This document shows, piece after piece, positions 1-7,872 of a stretch of 64,000 nucleotides of DNA; the first letter of the stretch is position 1, and every line of letters begins with the position of its first letter. The notes under the pieces are model-generated. The model saw only the letters and a program-made list of their open reading frames with translations, did not search any database and was not told where the DNA came from. Origin of the DNA: Delftia sp. PS-11 (lineage in GTDB: Bacteria > Pseudomonadota > Gammaproteobacteria > Burkholderiales > Burkholderiaceae_C); assembly GCF_029870285.1 (NCBI RefSeq), contig NZ_JACSYA010000002.1, positions 124,001 through 188,000 of the forward strand, written 5' to 3'. The translations under genes and the position numbers were made by a program.

Positions 1-1421
1 ACGCCGTGGGTGGCCAGCAGTTCGGGCAGCGGCAGGTCGTCCGTGCCGTGGACCCATTGCGCGATCTCCGTGGCAAAGCTGCGCTCGCCCAGCTCCTGCA
101 GCACGGCCAGCACGTCGGCCTCGCGCATGGGGCCGGCTGCGCAGCGCTGCCACAGCGCGCGCATCACGTCATCCAGCGTGGCGCGGCCTTCGCGGCGCAG
201 TTGCAGGTCCAGCGCCAGCGCGACCAGCGAGCCCTTGGTGTAGTAGCTGACGGTCTGGTTGGGCGTGTTCTCGTCCTGGCGGTAGTACTTGACCCAGGCA
301 TCGAAGCTGGCCTGGGCCACGGTCTGCACATGCCGCCCCGGTGTCTGCAGCACCTGGTTGATGGTGCGCGTAATGAGCTTGAGGTACTGGCCGTTGTCGA
401 TCAGCCCGGCGCGGCGCAGCAGCAGATCGTCGTAGTAGCTGGTGAAACCTTCGAAGAACCACAGCAGCTCGGTGTAGTTCTCCTGCCCGTAGTCGTAGCG
501 CGTGAATTCCGCAGGGCGCAGGCGCTTGACGTTCCAGGTGTGGAAATACTCGTGGCAGATCAGGCCCAGCAGTGTGTTGTAGCCTTCAGTGGCCTTGCGC
601 TCTCCCACGCGGGGCAGGTCGCGGCGGCCGCAGATCAGCGCCGTGCTGTTGCGGTGCTCCAGGCCGCCGTAGCCATCGTCCACCGCATTGAGCATGAAGA
701 CATAGCGCTGCATGGGCGCCGGCGACGCGCCAGCACCCTGGCCATGCCAGAAGGCGATGACGGTTTCGCAGATGCGGCGCGTATCGGCAATCAGGCGCGC
801 GCCATCGAAGCTGGGGGCTGCGCCGGCCACCACGAAGCTGTGCGGCACGCCCGCAGCCACGAAGTCGCAGCGCCAGAAAGCGCCCATCTCCACGGGGCAG
901 TCCACCAGCGCATCGTAGTCAGGCGCGCGGTACAGGCCCCAGCCGCGCTCGTCGGTGTCCACGGCATCCAGGCCGGTGGCCACCTGCCAGCCGGCTGGCG
1001 CATCGCCGGGAGACAGCTGCAGCGTATGGACCGCATCTTCCTGCCCCTGCACCCGCAGGCACAGGCTGGTGCCGTTGAAAAAGCCACGGCGGCGGTCCAG
1101 CCAGGCGGTGCGCACCGAGTTGTCGTAGGCGCAGTACTGGTAGCTCAGGGTCAGCGGCGCGCCGGCGGCGCAGTCCACGACCCACAGGTTCTTGCCCTGC
1201 TGGGCGATGGCCACAGGCTTGCCGTCCTGCTCGGCCGCCAGCCCCTGGAGGTTCTTGGAGAATTCGCGCACCAGATAGCTGCCGGGAATCCAGACCGGCA
1301 GCGACACGGCCTGGCCCTGGGCCGGCCGTGCGATGTGCAATTGCACACTGAAAAGATGCGCGTCGGCGTCGAGCGCCTGTACGCAGTAATGGATGCCGGC
1401 GGCATTGGAGGCAGCAGTCAT
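1..1421 (-). CDS. M61 family metallopeptidase (glycyl aminopeptidase type), 3' end cut by the window
   Basis: This is the N-terminal 473 residues of a zinc peptidase of the M61 (glycyl aminopeptidase) family. The zinc site is HEYFH (H290, E291, H294) followed by TWNVKRLRP, and a GFTSYYDD segment downstream fits the family's second half of the active site. The N-terminal part resembles the beta-rich domain of the family. The usual C-terminal PDZ domain would lie beyond the window. The ATG at 1419-1421 was chosen because no better upstream start is visible. It is probably cytoplasmic, since no signal peptide is apparent. It lies downstream of dsbC on the same strand, with a possible weak terminator between them. 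The family assignment is firm; the substrate is unknown. Confidence 0.85.
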   Translation of the reverse strand, partial: MTAASNAAGIHYCVQALDADAHLFSVQLHIARPAQGQAVSLPVWIPGSYLVREFSKNLQGLAAEQDGKPVAIAQQGKNLWVVDCAAGAPLTLSYQYCAYDNSVRTAWLDRRRGFFNGTSLCLRVQGQEDAVHTLQLSPGDAPAGWQVATGLDAVDTDERGWGLYRAPDYDALVDCPVEMGAFWRCDFVAAGVPHSFVVAGAAPSFDGARLIADTRRICETVIAFWHGQGAGASPAPMQRYVFMLNAVDDGYGGLEHRNSTALICGRRDLPRVGERKATEGYNTLLGLICHEYFHTWNVKRLRPAEFTRYDYGQENYTELLWFFEGFTSYYDDLLLRRAGLIDNGQYLKLITRTINQVLQTPGRHVQTVAQASFDAWVKYYRQDENTPNQTVSYYTKGSLVALALDLQLRREGRATLDDVMRALWQRCAAGPMREADVLAVLQELGERSFATEIAQWVHGTDDLPLPELLATHG

Positions 1422-1492
1422 TCGGGCTCCCGAAGCGTGTGGCCGGGAGGCGGACTGCGCCCGCCGGGGCGGGCTGGCGCCACAGGCCCCGG

Positions 1493-1530
1493 CCGGTCAA
1501 AAAGAGGCGCCAGACCCGGTGCACGGGTCC
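1493..1530 (-). terminator. possible weak intrinsic terminator after dsbC
   Basis: On the minus strand GACCCG and CGGGTC form a 6-bp stem with a 5-nt loop (1513-1529). A run of five T residues follows about eight bases later. It sits just downstream of the dsbC stop. The distance from stem to T-run is longer than in a classic terminator, so this is tentative. Confidence 0.35.
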
Positions 1531-1537
1531 GGTGCGG

Positions 1538-2248
1538 TCAGCGCGCGGCGGCAGCGAGGTTCTTCTCGACTTCCTGCGCGCTGATGGCGCCGGGCACTCG
1601 CGTGTTGTTGGAGAAGATGATAGTCGGCGTGCCGGTGATCTTGTACTTGCGGCCGAAGCTCAGGTTGCGCTGCAGTGCCGAGGTGTCGCACTGGACGGTG
1701 GCAGGAGCCTTGTCGCGCAGCATATGGTCGTTCCAGGCGCCCGCCGGGTCCTTGGCGCACCAGATGTTGCGCGACTTCTCGGCCGAGTCGGGGCTCAGGA
1801 TCGGGTAGAGGAACAGGTAGACGGTGACGTTGTCCACGCTTTGCAGGTCGCGCTCGAAGCGCTTGCAATAGCCGCAGTTGGGGTCTTCGAAGACGGCCAT
1901 CTTGCGCTCGCCCTTGCCATGCACCAGGGTGATGGCGTCCTTGAGCGGCAGCTGCTTGAAATCCACCGCTGTCAGCTGCGTCATCCGGTCCTCGGTGAGG
2001 TTGCGGCGCGCCTTGGTGTCGATCAGCTCGCCCTGGATCAGGTAGTTGCCCTTGGCGTCCGTGTAAAACAGGTCGGTGCCGATGCGCACCTCATAGAGGC
2101 CGGGCATGGGCGTGGGCCGGATCTCGTCGATCTTTTCGAGCTGGGGAATGCGTTCGGACAGGGTCTTGCGCAGGTTGGCGTCCTGGGCATGGGCGCCCAG
2201 GCTCCAGGTCAGGCAGGCAGCGGTCAGCAGGCAGGCAATGGGTTTCAT
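1538..2248 (-). CDS. dsbC: periplasmic thiol:disulfide interchange protein DsbC
   Basis: This is a 236-residue protein with a clear Sec signal peptide ending near AHA (about residue 21). A DsbC-type dimerisation region comes next, then a thioredoxin fold with the redox motif CGYC at C125 and C128, preceded by FEDPN. DsbC isomerises wrong disulfides in the periplasm and is kept reduced by DsbD. Length matches E. coli DsbC (about 236 residues with signal). A cis-proline segment (TGTPTI) appears near the C-terminus, as expected for the fold. The gene lies between the UbiH-type hydroxylase and the M61 peptidase, all read leftward. Confidence 0.93.
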   Translation of the reverse strand: MKPIACLLTAACLTWSLGAHAQDANLRKTLSERIPQLEKIDEIRPTPMPGLYEVRIGTDLFYTDAKGNYLIQGELIDTKARRNLTEDRMTQLTAVDFKQLPLKDAITLVHGKGERKMAVFEDPNCGYCKRFERDLQSVDNVTVYLFLYPILSPDSAEKSRNIWCAKDPAGAWNDHMLRDKAPATVQCDTSALQRNLSFGRKYKITGTPTIIFSNNTRVPGAISAQEVEKNLAAAAR

Positions 2249-2380
2249 GGCAAAGCGTTGGGTGGGTGGGGCGGCATCGGGGGAAAGCCTGCCCGGCCCG
2301 GTGGGAACGGCCGGGCTGCGCAGGTCCTGCGACAGGGGTGTGAGTCGCCCGGTGCAAAAGGGTTCACCCGGGCGCTGAAA

Positions 2381-3529
2381 TCAGGCCTGGCTGCGCTGTG
2401 CCAGGCCCATGGCCTGGCGCGCCATCCAGTCCTTGAGCGGACCGAAGCGCTCGAAGCCGTTCATGCCCCAGTTGCGCAGCACCTGCACAGGCGCCTCGGG
2501 CCGGCTGAACAGCTGCTGCAGGCCATCCATGGCCAGGCCCATGGGCGCCAGCGCGGCCTTGCGCTCGCGCTCGTAGCGGCGCAGCAGGCGCAGGTCCTGC
2601 GTGCCGCGCCAGTAGCCGCGCTCTTGCAGGATGCGCGCCAGCGCCTGCACATCGCCCAGGCCCAGGTTCAGCCCCTGGCCGGCCAGCGGGTGCACATTGT
2701 GGGCCGCATCGCCGACCAGCACCCAGCTGCGGGCCGTGCTTCGGGCATCGCCGTCGGGCATGGCGCCGCACCAGCGCGAAGCCACGGCCTGCTGCAGCGG
2801 CCATGCCATGCGGGGGGCGGCCAGTTCCAGCCGGCCCAGCGCGCCCTGGCTGATCTCTTCCAGCCGCGCCGTGAAGTCCTCGGCATCTGCGGCCAGCCAG
2901 CCATCGGCCTGCTCGCGCGCCACCGACCAGACCACGGCCACGCTGTGGCCGTCCGGGCCATCGAGCGGCAGCAGCGCCAGAATTCCATCGGCCGTGAACC
3001 ACTGGCGCGCCACCTGACCATGGGGATGCTCGCAATGCAGCCGTGTCGCAATCGCGTGCTGTGCATAAGGCGTCACGGAGAAGTCCACGCCGAATTCGCT
3101 GCGCGTGCTGCTGGCGCGGCCTTCGCAGATGGCTGTCAGCGGAGCTGCCACCGGCTCGGAGACGACCTCCACCATCGGCTGGTAGCGCACGGCCTCGGCC
3201 AGACGGCGCTCCAGCGCGGGCACATCGACGATCCAGGTCAGGGCATCGACATGCTGGCTGGCGGCGTCGAACACCACGCGGCCATCGAGATCGCCGAACA
3301 CCTGCATCTGCGTCACCGCCGTCGCATGCTCCTCGTCAGGCCAGCAGCGCAGGGCTTCCAGCACGCCGCGCGAGCCCGCATTGAGGGCATAGGCGCGCAC
3401 ATCGGGCGCACCACCGGACGGCGGCGCCACGACCAGGGCCACGCGCAGCCGCTCGCGCGCCAGCAAAAGAGCCAGAGTCCGGCCAGCGATGCCAGCCCCG
3501 CGTATACATACATCAAAGGTTTGCGCCAT
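2381..3529 (-). CDS. UbiH/UbiF/COQ6-type FAD-dependent monooxygenase
   Basis: This 382-residue flavoprotein is of the ubiquinone-biosynthesis hydroxylase family. The N-terminal dinucleotide-binding loop is GAGIAGR, and the FAD-binding GD motif is GDAAHNVHPLAGQGLNLG near the middle of the C-terminal half. These enzymes hydroxylate the quinone ring using O2 and NAD(P)H. The ATG at 3527-3529 (MAQTFDV) is preferred because the frame upstream lacks similarity; another ATG three codons further upstream is possible. It reads leftward towards dsbC with a 132-bp gap. Which ring position it hydroxylates cannot be told from sequence alone. Confidence 0.85.
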   Translation of the reverse strand: MAQTFDVCIRGAGIAGRTLALLLARERLRVALVVAPPSGGAPDVRAYALNAGSRGVLEALRCWPDEEHATAVTQMQVFGDLDGRVVFDAASQHVDALTWIVDVPALERRLAEAVRYQPMVEVVSEPVAAPLTAICEGRASSTRSEFGVDFSVTPYAQHAIATRLHCEHPHGQVARQWFTADGILALLPLDGPDGHSVAVVWSVAREQADGWLAADAEDFTARLEEISQGALGRLELAAPRMAWPLQQAVASRWCGAMPDGDARSTARSWVLVGDAAHNVHPLAGQGLNLGLGDVQALARILQERGYWRGTQDLRLLRRYERERKAALAPMGLAMDGLQQLFSRPEAPVQVLRNWGMNGFERFGPLKDWMARQAMGLAQRSQA

Positions 3530-3660
3530 GGCCGGCATTGTAGGAGCCCGTGCCCAGCGGCGGCTGGCATCTGGCGCAAACTCCGGCATTGCGCCCGGCT
3601 GCCACGCGCCGCGACAGGCTCTGGCACAGTGGCGGACCGTCCACAAGAAGGAGGTGTGCC

Positions 3661-4527
3661 ATGTTTTCCGAAGCACAAGAGGTGCAGGGCCGTATTGCCG
3701 GGCTCTGGGTCTATCCCGTCAAGTCCTGCGCCGGGATGGCCCTGCAAAAAGCCCGGCTGGGCCCCACCGGCCTGGCCTGGGACCGCCACTGGATGGTGGT
3801 CGATGCCCAGGGCGCGTTCCTGACCCAGCGCAGCCATCCGCGCATGGCCTGGATACAGCCCGAGATCGGCGCCGGGCACCTGGTGCTGCATTTTCCCGGC
3901 CTAGAGCCGCTGCGCATGGCGCTGCAGGCCACAGGCGCCGTGCGCGAGGTCCGCGTCTGGTCGGACACCGTCCGGGCCTGGGACATGGGCGCCGAGGCCG
4001 CGCGCTGGCTGGGCCAGGCACTGGGCACGGACTGCGCCCTGGTGCGCTGCGACCCGGCAGCGCCGCGCCATACCAGCGGGCGCTGGACGGGGGGCGAGAT
4101 GTCGCCCGTGCATTTTGCCGACAGCTATCCGCTGCTGGTGCTGGGCCAGGCCGCCATCGATGACCTGAACCAGCGCCTGCGCGCCGCAGGCCATGCCCCC
4201 GTCGATGCGCGCCGTTTCCGCCCGAACATCGTGATCGCCGGGCTGCAGGCCCATGACGAAGACCGGGTCGATGGCTTCGACCTGGACGATGCCCAGGGCC
4301 TGCGGCTGCGCATGGCCAAACCCTGCACACGCTGCCCCATCCCCGACATCGACCCCGCCACGGCCGTGCAGGGCACCGCCGTGGGTGATGCCATGCGCGC
4401 CTACCGCCAGGACGAGCGCGTGGGCGGCGCCATCACCTTCGGCATGCATGCCGTGCCGCAGGGCCTGAGCGAAGGCGCCGAACTGGCCGTGGGCCAGCGC
4501 CTGGCCGGCGACTGGCAGTTCGCCTGA
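3661..4527 (+). CDS. MOSC-domain protein (YcbX/mARC-like)
   Basis: This 289-residue protein has an N-terminal MOSC beta-barrel domain (starting around GLWVYPVKSCAG) followed by a MOSC domain. The motif KPCTRCPI carries the conserved cysteine that binds molybdenum cofactor in YcbX and mARC proteins. Those enzymes reduce N-hydroxylated compounds with electrons from a flavoprotein or ferredoxin. Unlike E. coli YcbX, no C-terminal 2Fe-2S ferredoxin domain is present, so an external donor would be needed. A strong Shine-Dalgarno (AAGGAGG) precedes the ATG. It is divergent from the UbiH-type gene. Confidence 0.85.
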   Translation: MFSEAQEVQGRIAGLWVYPVKSCAGMALQKARLGPTGLAWDRHWMVVDAQGAFLTQRSHPRMAWIQPEIGAGHLVLHFPGLEPLRMALQATGAVREVRVWSDTVRAWDMGAEAARWLGQALGTDCALVRCDPAAPRHTSGRWTGGEMSPVHFADSYPLLVLGQAAIDDLNQRLRAAGHAPVDARRFRPNIVIAGLQAHDEDRVDGFDLDDAQGLRLRMAKPCTRCPIPDIDPATAVQGTAVGDAMRAYRQDERVGGAITFGMHAVPQGLSEGAELAVGQRLAGDWQFA

Positions 4528-4624
4528 GAACGTCAACACGTTCTGAAAGACCGCGCAGGCCGGGAAATGGCCGCGCGACTAAAATAACGGGTTTGTCCCC
4601 AGAATTCCTGTAGAAAGCCCTGCC

Positions 4625-5719
4625 ATGAGCCTCAAATGCGGCATCGTGGGCCTGCCCAACGTGGGCAAGTCCACCCTCTTCAACGCGCTGACGAAGGCCG
4701 GCATTGCCGCCGAGAACTATCCCTTCTGCACCATCGAGCCCAACACCGGCGTGGTGGAAGTGCCCGATCCGCGCCTGCAGCAGCTGGCAGGCATCATCTC
4801 GCCCGAGCGCATCGTGCCGGCCATCGTCGAATTCGTGGACATCGCAGGCCTGGTGGCAGGCGCCTCCAAGGGCGAAGGCCTGGGCAACCAGTTCCTGGCT
4901 CACATCCGCGAGACCGATGCCATCGTCAACGTGGTGCGCTGCTTTGAAGACCCGAACGTCATCCACGTGGCAGGCCGCGTCGATCCCATCGCCGACATCG
5001 AAGTCATCCAGACCGAACTGTGCCTGGCCGACCTGGGCACCGTGGAGAAGGCACTGAACCGCTACAGCAAGGCCGCCAAGTCGGGCAACGACAAAGAAGC
5101 CGCCAAGCTGGTGTCCCTGCTGACCCCCATCCAGGCCGCGCTCAACGAAGGCAAGCCTGCACGCTCCGTGCCCGTCTCCAAGGAAGATGCGCCCCTGCTC
5201 AAGCAGTTCTGCCTGATCACGGCCAAGCCTGCCATGTTCGTGGGCAACGTCTCCGAAGACGGCTTCGAGAACAACCCTCTGCTGGACCGCCTCAAGGAAT
5301 ACGCCGCCGCCCAGAACGCGCCCGTGGTGGCCATCTGCGCCAAGATCGAAGCCGAAATGGCCGAAATGAGCGACGAAGACCGCGACATGTTCCTGCAGGA
5401 GCTGGGCCTGGAAGAACCCGGCCTGAACCGCCTGATCCGCGCCGGCTTCGGCCTGCTGGGCCTGCAGACCTACTTCACGGCCGGTGTCAAGGAAGTGCGC
5501 GCCTGGACCATCAAGGTCGGCGACACCGCCCCCCAGGCCGCCGGCGTCATCCACGGCGACTTCGAACGCGGCTTCATCCGCGCCCAGACCATCGCCTTTG
5601 ACGACTTCATCGCCTACAAGGGCGAGCAAGGCGCCAAGGATGCCGGCAAGATGCGCGCCGAAGGCAAGGAATATGTCGTCAAGGATGGGGATGTGATGAA
5701 CTTCCTGTTCAACGTCTGA
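4625..5719 (+). CDS. ychF: ribosome-binding ATPase YchF (Obg family)
   Basis: This 364-residue protein equals E. coli YchF in length. The P-loop is GLPNVGKST near the N-terminus, with FVDIAGLV as the switch-II region and a TGS-type domain at the C-terminus ([20 protein letters not shown] onward). YchF hydrolyses ATP rather than GTP, binds the 70S ribosome and is linked to oxidative-stress and translation control. It is a single gene followed by a good terminator. Codon use is that of a highly expressed core gene. Confidence 0.97.
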   Translation: MSLKCGIVGLPNVGKSTLFNALTKAGIAAENYPFCTIEPNTGVVEVPDPRLQQLAGIISPERIVPAIVEFVDIAGLVAGASKGEGLGNQFLAHIRETDAIVNVVRCFEDPNVIHVAGRVDPIADIEVIQTELCLADLGTVEKALNRYSKAAKSGNDKEAAKLVSLLTPIQAALNEGKPARSVPVSKEDAPLLKQFCLITAKPAMFVGNVSEDGFENNPLLDRLKEYAAAQNAPVVAICAKIEAEMAEMSDEDRDMFLQELGLEEPGLNRLIRAGFGLLGLQTYFTAGVKEVRAWTIKVGDTAPQAAGVIHGDFERGFIRAQTIAFDDFIAYKGEQGAKDAGKMRAEGKEYVVKDGDVMNFLFNV

Positions 5720-5756
5720 GTTCGGACTGTTGCCTCATGCGGTGGCATGGGGTGTT

Positions 5757-5794
5757 AAAAAGCCCCGCAAGTCTTTGATTTGTGGGGTTTTTTG
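5757..5794 (+). terminator. intrinsic terminator of ychF
   Basis: A-rich bases lead into a GC stem (GCCCCGCA pairing with TGTGGGG) and a run of six T residues. The layout is that of a classic rho-independent terminator 40 bp after the ychF stop. The A-tract and T-tract also pair, so it may work on both strands. Confidence 0.85.
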
Positions 5795-6135
5795 TTGGAT
5801 TTTCGTCTTGTGGCGTTTTTCAATAGGGGGCATCAAAGTGGGTGCGATGATCGTCCGGGATACGACATGTTTCTGGTTCTAACCGGTGGTGAGAGGGCGT
5901 CAAAGGGGAAGTCCAGGTAGGTCCGGCTTTCTGCACATTGAAGGAGGCCCGTGATGCGCGCTCATGCTGGAGAAATTCCAAAGCCACTTGAGCGCGCGAC
6001 TGAGTGCCTGCCTTTGTTATTTTTTGTGAGTAATTCAGTGTGTATGTGACTCAAAGTCAGGGTTGCTGCGAGCTCACCATATTGCACCACTCTGGTGTAA
6101 AATGGTGTAATTAAACTAAAGCGGGCATAGCACCC
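5795..6135 (+). other. 416-bp gap between ychF and the restriction island, with a possible 31-codon ORF
   Basis: No recognisable gene lies between the ychF terminator and the island. The composition is lower in GC than either flank, so it is a likely left junction of transferred DNA. A short frame at 5954-6049 (31 codons, starting MRAHAGEIPKPL) has an excellent Shine-Dalgarno (GAAGGAGG) eight bases upstream. It matches nothing I recognise and could be a truncated gene start or chance. The last 55 bp hold the promoter and operator candidates described separately. Confidence 0.4.
6082..6111 (+). promoter_or_regulatory. promoter with three TGGTGYAA operator half-sites upstream of the RHH gene
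   Basis: TTGCACCA (6082-6089) is inverted relative to TGGTGTAA at 6093-6100, which is repeated directly at 6103-6110. Start-to-start spacing is 11 and 10 bp, one helical turn. A TGTAAT -10 box (6106-6111) overlaps the last copy, and a weak TTGCAC -35 (18-bp spacer) overlaps the first. Such arrays are typical targets of ribbon-helix-helix or restriction control proteins. I infer autoregulation by the next gene. Confidence 0.55.
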
Positions 6136-6327
6136 ATGACACTCTCCACAAAACAGCATCCTCCGTCTAAGGAAGGGACCCGTGCGTCAGTCACGTTCCC
6201 TGCCGATCTCTATACCGAGCTTGAGCGGATCGCAGGAGAGAAGAAAGTTTCTGTCGCCTGGGTCGTTCGCGATGCGGTAGAGAAATATGTTGAGGCGCAA
6301 TACCCCCTTTTTCGTAGCCAGCGGTGA
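6136..6327 (+). CDS. small ribbon-helix-helix (CopG/Arc-type) DNA-binding protein
   Basis: This 63-residue protein has a short basic N-terminus, a beta strand (RASVTFPADLY), then two helices (TELERIAGEK and SVAWVVRDAVEKYV). That is the ribbon-helix-helix pattern seen in CopG and Arc repressors, which bind DNA as dimers. It is the first gene of the restriction island, six bases ahead of the methyltransferase and presumably co-transcribed. Its promoter holds half-site repeats that fit binding by such a protein. I infer a role as controller of the methyltransferase and nuclease genes, analogous to C proteins. An antitoxin role is less likely because no toxin is adjacent. Confidence 0.7.
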   Translation: MTLSTKQHPPSKEGTRASVTFPADLYTELERIAGEKKVSVAWVVRDAVEKYVEAQYPLFRSQR

Positions 6328-6333
6328 AGGCCC

Positions 6334-7872
6334 ATGCCAAGCAAAATAAAAGGAAGCGGTGATACCGTGAAGACCAACACCCGTGCCATCAAGCAAAAGA
6401 TTGCTCGCCTGAAGGCTGGCGGAAATCCGCGTGTGCTTGATCTTTTTGCCGGCTGCGGCGGTATTTCACTTGGGTTCTCTGCCGCTGGATTCACTATCGC
6501 TGGTGCAGTTGAATTTGACCCTGATGCGGCGGCCTCCCATGGGCGCAACTTCCATGGGGGGCATGCAGCGCATTCGCAGGCCCGTGATATCACGAAGACG
6601 AGCCCCGATCAGCTTGCAAAGGACCTTGAAGTGGGATCGACCGCTGAAGCATTCGATGTGCTCGTCGGTGGCCCGCCCTGTCAGGCATTCGCTCGCGTTG
6701 GCCGCCCCAAGCTGCGCGAGGTGGATAACCACGCGGAAGCGTTCAAGCATGACCCGCGTGCCCAGCTCTACATCGACTATCTGCGGTACGTTGAAGCCTT
6801 CGCGCCGCTCGCTGTCGTGGTCGAGAATGTGCCCGATGTGCTGAATCATGGCGGGCAGAACATCGCCGAAGAGATCGCCGATGTCCTGGAAGACAAGGGC
6901 TATGTCTGCCGCTACACCCTGCTGAACGCCGCTTTCTACGGCGTACCGCAGATGCGTGAGCGGATGATCCTGATCGCCTACCGGCGTGAGATTGCCGAGA
7001 CAGTCACGTTCCCGGAACCGACGCACTTCATCGACCTGCCGCCCGGCTACGAAGGCACGCGTTCCGTTGCGCTCAAGTTCCTCGACAGCGAGATCGCCGA
7101 CGATGCGCATCGATATATCCCCGCACCGAAGGCCGCGCGATCGCTGCCGCCGGCTATCACCGCCGAACAGGCGCTTGGTGACCTGCCAGCGATAGACGCG
7201 CGCAAGCTACTTAAGAGCGGCGCACTGCGCCGCGGGGCGAGGCGTTTCGATGAACCGATGCCTTATGGCAAGGAACCACATACAGCCTATGCAAAGCTGA
7301 TGCGCACTTGGCCGGGTTTTGAGGCACCCGAAGCTCTGACCGATCACGTAATTCGCTATCTGCCACGCGACTATCCTTTGTTCGCGCGAATGAACCCTGG
7401 CGACCAGTACCCTCAGGCCTACGGACACGCGATGGAAATGTTTGAGCAGCACCTGGCGCAGCTCGTCAGGCAGGGTATCAAGGTCAAGCCGGGCTCCAGC
7501 CAGTACGAAGAAATCAAGGCTTCGATCGTGCCGCCTTACGACGTCAGCAAATTCCCGAACAAGTGGCGCAAGATGTGGCGCGACCAGCCGGCGCGAACGC
7601 TGATGGCGCATCTCGGCAAGGACAGCTACAGCCACATTCACTACGATAGCGAGCAGGCCCGGACGATCTCAGTACGCGAGGCCGCGCGTCTTCACTCCTT
7701 CCCTGATGGTTTCGCGTTCTCCGGGACGATGAATCCGGCATTCCGCCAGATTGGCAATGCGGTTCCGCCGCTGCTCGCGAAGGCTGTCGCCGTGCACATC
7801 ATGAAGACGCTCAAACAACCAGAAAGGGAGATGGCGGATGAGTCTCGAAGAGCGGCAGCAGCAGTTCTTTAA
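6334..7872 (+). CDS. DNA (cytosine-5-)-methyltransferase
   Basis: This 512-residue enzyme transfers methyl from SAM to C5 of cytosine. Motif I is LDLFAGCGGISLGF, motif IV carries the catalytic cysteine in GGPPCQAFARVGR, motif VI is VVENVPD, motif VIII is QMRERMILIAYR, and motif X is RQIGNAVPPLLAKAV at the C-terminus. The order is standard (not permuted), and the long variable region between VIII and IX should hold the target-recognition domain. It is longer than Dcm (472 residues). It overlaps the next gene by 35 bp. It should protect host DNA from the adjacent McrBC-like nuclease. The target sequence cannot be read from the protein. Confidence 0.95.
   Translation: MPSKIKGSGDTVKTNTRAIKQKIARLKAGGNPRVLDLFAGCGGISLGFSAAGFTIAGAVEFDPDAAASHGRNFHGGHAAHSQARDITKTSPDQLAKDLEVGSTAEAFDVLVGGPPCQAFARVGRPKLREVDNHAEAFKHDPRAQLYIDYLRYVEAFAPLAVVVENVPDVLNHGGQNIAEEIADVLEDKGYVCRYTLLNAAFYGVPQMRERMILIAYRREIAETVTFPEPTHFIDLPPGYEGTRSVALKFLDSEIADDAHRYIPAPKAARSLPPAITAEQALGDLPAIDARKLLKSGALRRGARRFDEPMPYGKEPHTAYAKLMRTWPGFEAPEALTDHVIRYLPRDYPLFARMNPGDQYPQAYGHAMEMFEQHLAQLVRQGIKVKPGSSQYEEIKASIVPPYDVSKFPNKWRKMWRDQPARTLMAHLGKDSYSHIHYDSEQARTISVREAARLHSFPDGFAFSGTMNPAFRQIGNAVPPLLAKAVAVHIMKTLKQPEREMADESRRAAAAVL

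Noticed and set aside
6..1808. 600-codon open frame on the plus strand opposite the M61 and DsbC genes
   Set aside because: It runs antisense to two recognisable genes, has no family signature, and its composition is that of GC-rich complement.
6136..6327. RHH protein as antitoxin of a toxin-antitoxin pair
   Set aside because: The next gene is a full C5 methyltransferase and no toxin-sized gene is adjacent.
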